Source of the DNA: Bacteroides sp. CAG:1060
Lineage (GTDB): Bacteria > Bacteroidota > Bacteroidia > Bacteroidales > UBA932
DNA: 13,778 nt
Assembly: GCA_000432655.1 (NCBI GenBank)
Contig: HF986284.1
Coordinates: forward strand, 1 to 13,778
Direction: 5' to 3'
Shown: piece by piece, positions 7,604 to 13,778 of the stretch
Position numbering within the stretch: the first letter of the stretch is position 1
Layout: each line of letters starts with the position of its first letter
Position numbers and translations under genes: made by a program
The notes under the pieces: model-generated
Told to the model about the DNA's origin: nothing
The model's input: the letters and a program-made list of their open reading frames with translations, nothing else
Databases searched by the model: none

Positions 7604-8449
7604 TTATGATGCAAATAATAATAGCGCAAGACCTGCAAGCATTATGCCCAAGTCAAGTGCCTTGTCTCGAATATTGTTCTCTCGGAATATCAATGCTCCT
7701 CCTATGAACGTAATTATTACGGAACTGCGCCTTATCATGGAAATGACGGACAGCAAGGCTCCATCCTGCTTGACGGCAAAGAAATAAAGCGCATCGGAGA
7801 TGGTTATAAGTACGGCTATCAGCAGAAGGCTCCAGTCAGGCTTCAATTTGCCTACTGAGCTCTTGTCGTGCAAATAGCTTACAAGCATCACAACGGCAAG
7901 CACCACTGTAATATAGACATTAGCCCAGCTCTGCACAAACAGAGGCTGCATGGACGTAAGGATATATTTGTCATACAGCGCACTCGCCGCGCCGGTAACA
8001 ATAGATAATGCCATCCACACGACACCTTTGCTTCTGGAGAATCTGATCCCTTCCTTACGGCTTGACCGGCCAAGGAAATACAATGCCCCTATCACGAGTA
8101 TCACACCGACCCATTGCAGCAGGTTCAGTCTCTCGCCAAACAGTATGATGGAGAAAACCATCACGAACATAGGGCGGGAGGCTTTCATTGTGCTGGCTGT
8201 GGTAAGCGGAAGCAGTTTCATGGCCACCAGTCCGGAAATCCATGACACGGACACAAGGCACGCTTTCACCAGCAGCCTCAAATGCTCTCCAATGCTGCCC
8301 GCACTGAGAAACGGACACAGGAACAACGCCGTAAGAGATGTAGAGCACAGCAGTATCCACAATACTCCGTTACGCTTGAGCGCCTGTTTCTTCGTAATAT
8401 CATAAAAGCCCAGCAACACCGCGGAGCACACTGTAAGCCAAAGCCACAT
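7604..8449 (-). CDS. EamA/DMT-superfamily membrane transporter
   Basis: A 281-residue protein made almost entirely of hydrophobic helices, about ten, in two similar halves of five, which is the EamA (drug/metabolite transporter) layout. The end of each half shows the family pattern: TASTMKASRPMFVMVFSII followed by FGERL in the first, and SVISMIRRSSVIITFIGG followed by FREN in the second. It would be an inner-membrane exporter or permease; the substrate cannot be told. The reading frame is open further upstream to 8710, but the ATG at 8447-8449 is chosen because it starts directly on the first membrane helix (MWLWLTVCS), lies downstream of a consensus promoter, and avoids overlap with uvrA on the other strand. 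It leads the minus-strand cluster; the S41 gene starts five bases after its stop. Confidence 0.9.
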   Translation of the reverse strand: MWLWLTVCSAVLLGFYDITKKQALKRNGVLWILLCSTSLTALFLCPFLSAGSIGEHLRLLVKACLVSVSWISGLVAMKLLPLTTASTMKASRPMFVMVFSIILFGERLNLLQWVGVILVIGALYFLGRSSRKEGIRFSRSKGVVWMALSIVTGAASALYDKYILTSMQPLFVQSWANVYITVVLAVVMLVSYLHDKSSVGKLKPDWSLLLIAVLITISDALYFFAVKQDGALLSVISMIRRSSVIITFIGGALIFRENNIRDKALDLGIMLAGLALLLFAS

Positions 8450-8479
8450 ACCAGATTTTGTTCTTAAACAATCAAGCGC

Positions 8480-8487
8480 CAAAGATA
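8480..8487 (-). promoter_or_regulatory. Predicted -7 element for the transporter-S41-recO-U32 cluster
   Basis: TATCTTTG on the minus strand matches TAnnTTTG exactly and would start transcription about 25 bases before the transporter ATG at 8449. No clear TTTG is seen at the -33 position; the GTTGTTG run is closer than usual. The position between divergent genes supports it. Confidence 0.5.
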
Positions 8488-8518
8488 CTGATTTTTCACA
8501 ACAACTTCTATTTTTATG

Positions 8519-8526
8519 TATCTTTG
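8519..8526 (+). promoter_or_regulatory. Predicted -7 element for uvrA
   Basis: TATCTTTG is an exact TAnnTTTG match ending eight bases before the uvrA ATG. A T-run ending TTTC at 8494-8497 is a three-of-four -33 candidate with 21 bases spacing. Transcription would begin only a few bases before the start codon, giving an almost leaderless message. Confidence 0.5.
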
Positions 8527-8534
8527 CCATAACA

Positions 8535-11246
8535 ATGGGAAGTGATACTTTTATAAAGATAAGGGGAGCGCACGCGCACAACCTCAAAAATATAGATATA
8601 GATATTCCACGCCGCAAACTGGTGGTTATTACCGGTTTGAGCGGAAGCGGGAAATCTTCTCTCGCATTCGATACCATATATGCAGAAGGCCAAAGGCGAT
8701 ATATCAACACCTTGTCTTCCTATGCAAGGCATTTTATGGGAATCCTGGAGAAGCCGGACGTGGAGAGCATTGAAGGGTTGAGTCCAGTCATCGCCATAGA
8801 GCAGAAGACTACGGGCAACAACCCGCGGTCCACCGTAGGCACAATAACGGAGATATCGGATTTTCTGAGACTTCTTTTCGCCCGCGTATCCACGGCATAT
8901 TCCCCCGTTTCCGGAAAAGAGATGGTCCGCTACACGGATGATCAGATTGTGGATATGATAAGCCGCACATTCTCCGGACGCAAGTGCATGCTGCTTGCAC
9001 CTCTCGTAAGGGGTAGGAAAGGTCATTATCGGGAGCTGTTTGAACAGTACCGGAAAAAAGGATACACCCAGATCAGGGTGGACGGTGAAATAATGGACCT
9101 TGGTTCCATGGAGTCCGTGGACCGCTACAAGGCCCATTTCATAGAATTGGTGGTGGATAAGCTAAAGCCAAGCGATGCTGATGAGATGAGAATACGCAAA
9201 TCCGTAGCCTCCACGCTCGCTCTCGGGAAAGGGTCTCTTATCGTCTATGATGCCGAAAACAAGTCCGTAAGGTACTTTTCAAAACATTTCATGGACGAAG
9301 AGTCCGGAATCTCCCTTAAAGAGCCGGCCCCACACTCGTTCTCATTCAATTCCCCGGAAGGCTACTGTCCTCATTGCAAGGGGCTTGGCACCGTGCCGGA
9401 CATCAATATGGACAGCATTATTCCGGACCGAAGCATATCCGTGGCTGACGGAGGATTGTCGCCTCTGGGAAGAATCAGGCACAACCGCAAATTCGATATT
9501 CTTTCCGCAATGTCCCGCAAACTGGGATTTTCATTATATGATCCGATAGAGAGTCTTCCCGATGAAATAATCACTCTCCTGGTATTCGGGTCAGAAGAGT
9601 TTTTCCGCATAGGAGACGGCGCGGATGCCGAAATGGCAAACTGGCCGGGACTGGTGGAAGACATTGAGGACAGGATTGTCTGTCCGGTCTGCCATGGCAC
9701 AAGGCTTAATCCGGAGGCTCAGTGTTTCAAGATTGACGGCAAGACAATCACCGACGTCGGGAGCATGGAGATTTCCGAATTGTATGAATGGGTGCGTTCC
9801 CTGTACGGGAAGTTCGACCCCCGACGCAACACCATCGCTTCGGACATTCTCAAGGAGCTGGAAAGCCGTATCGGGTTCCTGCTGGATGTCGGGCTGAATT
9901 ATCTTACTCTTGACAGACCTTCCACTTCGCTGTCCGGTGGTGAAGGACAGCGCATAAGGCTCGCGACACAGATCGGGTCCAAACTCGTGAACGTAGTGTA
10001 TATCCTGGATGAACCAAGTATCGGCCTGCACCAAAAGGACAACCGCAAACTTATAGCCTCCCTGCGGAAATTAAGGGATGAAGGCAACACGGTGATAGTC
10101 GTGGAGCACGATGAGGAGACCATGCGTGCCGCAGACTGGATTGTAGAGGTCGGCCCCGGTGCCGGGGAAAATGGCGGAAGAATCTGCTACAACGGACCCG
10201 AACTAAGTTTCACCAACCCCAACAAAACCCCCGGACAACGCCGCTGCGGCAATGGTAAAACATTGAAACTGATCGGCGCCTGCGGCAACAATCTCAAGCA
10301 TGTGGACGCAGTGTTCCCGCTGGGCTGCATAGTTGGCATAAGCGGCGTAAGCGGCTCCGGCAAATCCACGCTTATCAATCAGACTCTGATGCCGATACTT
10401 AAGGCACATTTCTATAATTTCAAAGCGAAGCCGCTGCCTTACGAAGGGCTGGAGGGGATAGACAATATTGACAAAGTCATCGAAATAGACCAGAGCCCAA
10501 TAGGCCGTTCCCCGAGATCCAACCCCGCCACATATACCGGCGTGTTCAATGATATCAGGGCCTTGTTCGAGTCCACACCGGACGCCAAAGTCCGCGGATT
10601 CAAATCCGGAAGATTCTCATTCAATGTGTCGGGAGGCCGCTGTGAAGACTGCAAGGGAGCAGGCATCAAGGTAATAGAAATGAATTTCCTCCCGTCCGTC
10701 AACGTAATATGCGAGACGTGCGGCGGAAAACGCTACAAGGAGGACACTCTGGAGGTCAGATATAAGGGCAAGAACATCAGTGAAGTGCTGGAGATGCCGA
10801 TATCCGAAGCATACGAGTTCTTCAAGGCCAACCCTTCCATTGCCATTAAGCTAAAAGCTCTCCTGGACGTCGGTCTCGGATACGTGAAACTCGGTCAGTC
10901 TGCTGTCACCCTGTCAGGCGGAGAGTGCCAGCGCATGAAACTTGCCTCGGAACTGGCGCGAAAATCCACGGGGAACACCTTGTATCTTCTGGACGAGCCT
11001 ACCACCGGGCTGCACGCGCGCGACATAAAAGTCCTTATGGAAGTACTCCAAAAGCTTGTTGATCAAGGGAACACCGTAATCGTCATAGAGCATAATCTCG
11101 ATGTCCTCAAAATGGTGGACTATCTTATTGATATGGGCCCAGAAGGAGGAGCTGCCGGTGGCAGGGTTATTGCAGCAGGGACTCCGGAACAGGTTGCAGA
11201 CAATCCTGATTCGGTGACAGGCAAATATTTAAAAGAGATACTATAG
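8535..11246 (+). CDS. uvrA: UvrABC excinuclease subunit A (UvrA)
   Basis: A 903-residue UvrA, the damage-recognition ATPase that loads UvrB in nucleotide excision repair. Both ABC modules are complete: Walker A GLSGSGKSS (34-42) and GVSGSGKST (604-612); signatures LSGGEGQR (466-473) and LSGGECQR (793-800); Walker B YILDEPSIGL (489-498) and YLLDEPTTGL (817-826). A UvrB-binding insertion (about 130-245) is present, so this is not the short UvrA2 class. The C-terminal zinc module is intact (Cys703, Cys706, Cys726, Cys729). The N-terminal zinc module has lost its first pair: where E. coli has CPICG this protein has DEESG (254-258), while Cys278 and Cys281 remain. The ATG at 8535 gives the family N-terminus (IKIRGAHAHNLKN), and no start codon lies close upstream in frame. 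No SOS-box-like site was recognised. The nucleoside kinase gene follows four bases after its stop. Confidence 0.97.
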   Translation: MGSDTFIKIRGAHAHNLKNIDIDIPRRKLVVITGLSGSGKSSLAFDTIYAEGQRRYINTLSSYARHFMGILEKPDVESIEGLSPVIAIEQKTTGNNPRSTVGTITEISDFLRLLFARVSTAYSPVSGKEMVRYTDDQIVDMISRTFSGRKCMLLAPLVRGRKGHYRELFEQYRKKGYTQIRVDGEIMDLGSMESVDRYKAHFIELVVDKLKPSDADEMRIRKSVASTLALGKGSLIVYDAENKSVRYFSKHFMDEESGISLKEPAPHSFSFNSPEGYCPHCKGLGTVPDINMDSIIPDRSISVADGGLSPLGRIRHNRKFDILSAMSRKLGFSLYDPIESLPDEIITLLVFGSEEFFRIGDGADAEMANWPGLVEDIEDRIVCPVCHGTRLNPEAQCFKIDGKTITDVGSMEISELYEWVRSLYGKFDPRRNTIASDILKELESRIGFLLDVGLNYLTLDRPSTSLSGGEGQRIRLATQIGSKLVNVVYILDEPSIGLHQKDNRKLIASLRKLRDEGNTVIVVEHDEETMRAADWIVEVGPGAGENGGRICYNGPELSFTNPNKTPGQRRCGNGKTLKLIGACGNNLKHVDAVFPLGCIVGISGVSGSGKSTLINQTLMPILKAHFYNFKAKPLPYEGLEGIDNIDKVIEIDQSPIGRSPRSNPATYTGVFNDIRALFESTPDAKVRGFKSGRFSFNVSGGRCEDCKGAGIKVIEMNFLPSVNVICETCGGKRYKEDTLEVRYKGKNISEVLEMPISEAYEFFKANPSIAIKLKALLDVGLGYVKLGQSAVTLSGGECQRMKLASELARKSTGNTLYLLDEPTTGLHARDIKVLMEVLQKLVDQGNTVIVIEHNLDVLKMVDYLIDMGPEGGAAGGRVIAAGTPEQVADNPDSVTGKYLKEIL

Positions 11247-11250
11247 CAAT

Positions 11251-12246
11251 ATGGAAAAAATACTATCCGCGAAACGCGAATATTCAGAATGGTGCAGGGC
11301 GATGGGAATAACCAACTTGCAAGACCTCGCAAAAGTCATCAACGACGGACAAGCCATAAAACTGATTAATCTTTGTGAAGCAAGGCAGGAGAGGAAATAC
11401 GCAGAAGCCGCCGACCAGATATATTGGAATCATGAGAGGTGCCGTATCGTAATGATGTCCGGACCGTCATCAAGCGGCAAGACGAGCTCTTCCCTGCGCA
11501 TAGCTCAGCAGGCGAGAGTTCTTGGCCTCAACCCCAAGGTGATAGAACTTGACAACTATTTCGTGGACAGGGACAAGACTCCGCGCGACGAACAGGGCAA
11601 TTATGATTTCGAAGCTCTGGAAGCCATGGACGTGGCTTTCCTGAACGAGCAGCTCTCGGCACTTCTTCGCGGAGAAGAGGTGGAAATTCCCAAGTTTGAT
11701 TTCAAGGAAGGACACAGGCACTTCGAAGGGAACAAATGCAGACTGGAGGCCGGAGACATGCTTTTCATGGAGGGCATACATGCACTCAACCCGGCTCTGA
11801 CACCGGCCATACCGCAGAATAATATTTTCCGCATTTACATTTCCGCACTGTCATCGCTGCCAGGAGGGGAAAAAGTCCACAACTCCACGACCGACAAACG
11901 TCTCCTAAGACGCATTGTAAGGGACAATCGTACGCGAGGCATCTCTCCGGAAGACAATATATTGAGATGGCCGTCCGTGCGTCGTGGTGAAGACAAATAC
12001 ATCTTCCCGTACGAAGAGAATGCCGATGTCGTGTTCAACTCGTCCACTCTGTATGATCTTCCGCTGCTGAAATACTACGCGGCTCCGCTTTTGTGCGGGA
12101 TCAGCGAGTCTTCACCAGCTTACGAGAAAGCCACAGAGCTTCTGGATTTCCTTAAAGATATCGTGTGCCTCAAGCCTTTCGAAATAGCTGCCATTCCGCC
12201 AACTTCCATAATGAGAGAGTTCATCGGAGGACAAACGCTCGTGTAA
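11251..12246 (+). CDS. Nucleoside kinase, uridine kinase/phosphoribulokinase-like, kinase domain only
   Basis: A 331-residue P-loop kinase of the uridine kinase/PRK family, expected to phosphorylate a nucleoside at the 5' position in salvage. Visible are Walker A GPSSSGKTS (71-79), Asp101 in LDNYFVDRDKTPRDE (a substrate-pocket region), FMEGIHALNP (172-181), the arginine-rich DKRLLRRIVRDNRTRG (215-230), RWPSVRRGE (239-247) and the C-terminal MREFIGG. These match the kinase half of the roughly 550-residue nucleoside kinases common in Bacteroidota and Thermotoga, which carry a threonyl-tRNA-synthetase-like TGS/SAD region at the N-terminus. That region is absent: the protein starts at the short helical linker just before the kinase, and uvrA ends four bases upstream, so no hidden 5' part exists. 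Substrate is not determinable. It is probably cotranscribed with uvrA and converges on rsgA 18 bases away. Confidence 0.9.
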   Translation: MEKILSAKREYSEWCRAMGITNLQDLAKVINDGQAIKLINLCEARQERKYAEAADQIYWNHERCRIVMMSGPSSSGKTSSSLRIAQQARVLGLNPKVIELDNYFVDRDKTPRDEQGNYDFEALEAMDVAFLNEQLSALLRGEEVEIPKFDFKEGHRHFEGNKCRLEAGDMLFMEGIHALNPALTPAIPQNNIFRIYISALSSLPGGEKVHNSTTDKRLLRRIVRDNRTRGISPEDNILRWPSVRRGEDKYIFPYEENADVVFNSSTLYDLPLLKYYAAPLLCGISESSPAYEKATELLDFLKDIVCLKPFEIAAIPPTSIMREFIGGQTLV

Positions 12247-12264
12247 AGGACACCAACTCGCGGC

Positions 12265-13206
12265 TCAACGGAATTTCTTGTCCTCTTCAAGCATCCCAAG
12301 ATAGGAATTATACCGTTCGGGGCTGATGTCTCCTCTGTCCACAGCGTCCTTGACGGCACAGCCGGGCTCATGAGTATGCGTACACGGGACGAAACGGCAG
12401 TCATCCGCATAACGCAGCATCTCCGGGAAATACTTGGATATCTCCTCCCTTTCCATGTCCACAAGACCAAATCCCCGGATACCGGGAGTATCTATCAAAA
12501 ATCCGCCACCGTGAATCGGATACATTTCATAAAGAGAAGTGGTATGTTTCCCTTGAAGGTGCGAGGCAGAGATTTCCCCGATTTTAGGATCAAGGGACGG
12601 ATCAAGGGACTTTATAAGACTTGACTTGCCAACCCCTGATTCTCCGGAAAAAAGGCTCACCTTATCCCGGCACAGATGCCGGAGTTCCTCTATCCCCTCC
12701 CCTGTACGGGCGGATGTCGGAATCACCTTGTATCCCGCCCCCGTATAGATATCAAGAAAAGACTGCATCTGTTCTTCGGCGGCATCCCGGTACATGTCCA
12801 CCTTATTAAGAGCTATCAGCACAGGTATTCCATATACCTCGCAGGTGACAAGAATGCGGTCAAGAAACGGAAGCTTGATCTCCGGGAAATACAGACTCAC
12901 GGCTATCACCGCCTGATCCAGGTTGGACGCAATGACATGCGACTGCCGGGACAGATTGGTTGATTTGCGGATAAGGTAATTTTTCCTCGGGAGCACTTCC
13001 GTGATAATCGCCGGGGCGCTCTCTGACACTTCGTCCGCAATCTGGCAGCGCACTTCATCCCCCACCGCTATCGGGTTGGTCGCGCAACTTTTCTCCAGAC
13101 GGACCTTTCCTCTGAGCACGGCAGGAAACGGAGCCCACTGCGGAAGACAACTGAGCAGAAAATGGCTGCCTGCATTCTTGACAACCGTGGCGGTTCTTTC
13201 CATCAT
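12265..13206 (-). CDS. rsgA: Ribosome small-subunit-dependent GTPase RsgA
   Basis: A 313-residue circularly permuted GTPase that acts late in 30S subunit maturation. An N-terminal OB-fold (about 1-75, with IAVGDEVRC) precedes the G domain. The motifs occur in the permuted order diagnostic of the family: G4 NKVD (134-137), G5 TSAR (164-167), G1 GESGVGKSS (188-196), G2 in KHTTS (220-224), G3 DTPG (239-242). The C-terminal zinc knuckle is intact (Cys270, Cys275, His277, Cys283 in CRFVPCTHTHEPGC). Two ATG codons stand in tandem at 13206 and 13203. The first overlaps the upstream prenyl synthase stop in an ATGATGA string, so translation is probably coupled. Its 3' end faces the nucleoside kinase gene with only 18 bases between and no clear terminator. 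Confidence 0.97.
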   Translation of the reverse strand: MMERTATVVKNAGSHFLLSCLPQWAPFPAVLRGKVRLEKSCATNPIAVGDEVRCQIADEVSESAPAIITEVLPRKNYLIRKSTNLSRQSHVIASNLDQAVIAVSLYFPEIKLPFLDRILVTCEVYGIPVLIALNKVDMYRDAAEEQMQSFLDIYTGAGYKVIPTSARTGEGIEELRHLCRDKVSLFSGESGVGKSSLIKSLDPSLDPKIGEISASHLQGKHTTSLYEMYPIHGGGFLIDTPGIRGFGLVDMEREEISKYFPEMLRYADDCRFVPCTHTHEPGCAVKDAVDRGDISPERYNSYLGMLEEDKKFR

Positions 13207-13778
13207 CGTACCCTACCTACCAGCTTTTCAGCGAAATTGCTCAACATCATCATGTCATCATCTCCGATACCAATACCACGGACAGCGTCAAGAGCCTTGT
13301 CCGTAAACCCGGCTATCTCTTTCTCGGCATCAGTATCCACCCCATATTCAAGATACAGTTTCTTCACCCCGGCTATTTTGGCGGCCTTGCCTTCTTCATC
13401 CTCCACTTTCATGGTAAAAGCATCAAAGAAACGCTGCTTGTCATCAATTTTCTCAAGCGTACGAACCGTCAGCCATGACTTTTTCTCGTTGAGAATATCT
13501 CCGCCTATAGGCTTTCCAAACACCTTCTCGTCTCCAAATGCGTCAAGATAATCGTCCGCCACCTGGAACGCCATTCCGAGTTTGTACCCATACTCATACA
13601 TAGCCTTGCAAACCGGATCCGGTGCACCTCCGATAATGGCGCCCATCTCCGCCGAGCAGGCAAGAAGAACCGCTGTCTTAAGCCCTATCATCATATTATA
13701 ATCAGACATGGACACCTCGTCACAAGATTCGAAATCCATATCGTAACGCTGGCCGTCACATACTTGTGCGGATGTATC
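13203..13778 (-). CDS. Polyprenyl (farnesyl/geranylgeranyl-type) diphosphate synthase, 5' end outside the window
   Basis: The last 191 residues of a trans-isoprenyl diphosphate synthase, which condenses isopentenyl diphosphate with an allylic diphosphate to supply quinone and cell-wall lipid carriers. The frame is open to the window edge. The residues before the first visible Met read VCDGQRYDMDFE, the conserved helix near the middle of these enzymes, so that Met is internal. The second aspartate-rich motif is present as FQVADDYLD (DDYLD at about 13542-13556), followed by the conserved GKPIGGDILNEKK. The first aspartate-rich motif lies outside the window. Product chain length cannot be judged because the residues that set it sit near that first motif. 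It overlaps rsgA by four bases. Confidence 0.93.
   Translation of the reverse strand, partial: DTSAQVCDGQRYDMDFESCDEVSMSDYNMMIGLKTAVLLACSAEMGAIIGGAPDPVCKAMYEYGYKLGMAFQVADDYLDAFGDEKVFGKPIGGDILNEKKSWLTVRTLEKIDDKQRFFDAFTMKVEDEEGKAAKIAGVKKLYLEYGVDTDAEKEIAGFTDKALDAVRGIGIGDDDMMMLSNFAEKLVGRVR

Larger units (their letters stand above)
8480..8526. repeat. 9-bp inverted repeat spanning the divergent uvrA/transporter promoters
   Basis: CAAAGATAC (8480-8488) and GTATCTTTG (8518-8526) are exact inverted copies 29 bases apart. Each contains one of the two predicted -7 elements. Eight of nine bases are the promoter octamer, including the two unconstrained positions, so the match goes beyond the consensus. 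It could mark coordinated control or be coincidence. Confidence 0.6.

Noticed and set aside
5955-7787. A 610-codon open frame on the plus strand, opposite the S41 protease and parts of recO and the transporter
   Set aside because: It is in codon register with the S41 gene, so it stays open simply because that gene uses no TTA, CTA or TCA codons. Its translation shows no recognisable domain, and the minus-strand product has a full set of protease motifs.
8450-8534. SOS/LexA box upstream of uvrA
   Set aside because: The only symmetrical element is CAAAGATAC/GTATCTTTG, which is explained by the two -7 elements and resembles no LexA site I know.
8450-8710. An 87-codon N-terminal extension of the transporter gene
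   Set aside because: The extension would overlap the start of uvrA on the other strand, cross both predicted promoters, and add a sequence with no family resemblance before the natural first membrane helix.
12247-12264. Bidirectional terminator between the convergent kinase and rsgA genes
   Set aside because: The 18-base gap shows no stem-loop and no T-run on either strand.

Overview
The window looks like core chromosome of a member of the Bacteroidota, most likely order Bacteroidales. The grounds are a SIMPL-domain anchor protein, a DUF4249 lipoprotein next to a TonB-dependent receptor, a Bacteroidales-type S41 protease, RecO and U32 protein, little sign of Shine-Dalgarno sites, and several intergenic matches to the Bacteroides -7 promoter element TAnnTTTG. 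I cannot name a genus. Coding density is very high, no gene-free stretch exceeds about 100 bases, and I see no RNA gene, CRISPR array, insertion sequence, integrase or prophage.

Layout. Positions 38-4069, minus strand: an outer-membrane module of a DUF4249 lipoprotein gene, a TonB-dependent receptor and a separately promoted SIMPL protein. The DUF4249 gene is interrupted by an in-frame TAA at 3109-3111. The same frame stays open for 58 more codons, carries a convincing family C-terminus, and ends 14 bases before the receptor start. Positions 4070-8449, minus strand: a tight cluster transcribed in the order EamA/DMT transporter, S41 processing protease, recO, U32 protein (probably a tRNA hydroxylation factor). 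Positions 8450-8534: a short divergent promoter region whose two predicted -7 elements are the same octamer in opposite orientation, forming a 9-bp inverted repeat. Positions 8535-12246, plus strand: uvrA and, four bases later, a uridine-kinase-like nucleoside kinase that lacks the N-terminal TGS/SAD region usual for this family. Positions 12265-13778, minus strand and convergent with the kinase: rsgA, overlapping by ATGA the 3' end of a polyprenyl diphosphate synthase gene that runs off the window.

How the genes work together. Most genes are housekeeping: UvrA and RecO in DNA repair, RsgA in 30S ribosome maturation, the U32 protein probably in tRNA wobble-uridine modification, the kinase in nucleoside salvage, the prenyl synthase in isoprenoid supply, and the S41 protease in envelope protein processing. 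The DUF4249/TonB pair is the accessory-like part and probably serves uptake of an unidentified substrate. I found no strong case for a new multi-gene system. The observations most worth checking are the interrupted DUF4249 gene, the mirrored uvrA/DMT promoters with an almost leaderless uvrA, the missing cysteine pair in UvrA, and the kinase-only nucleoside kinase.
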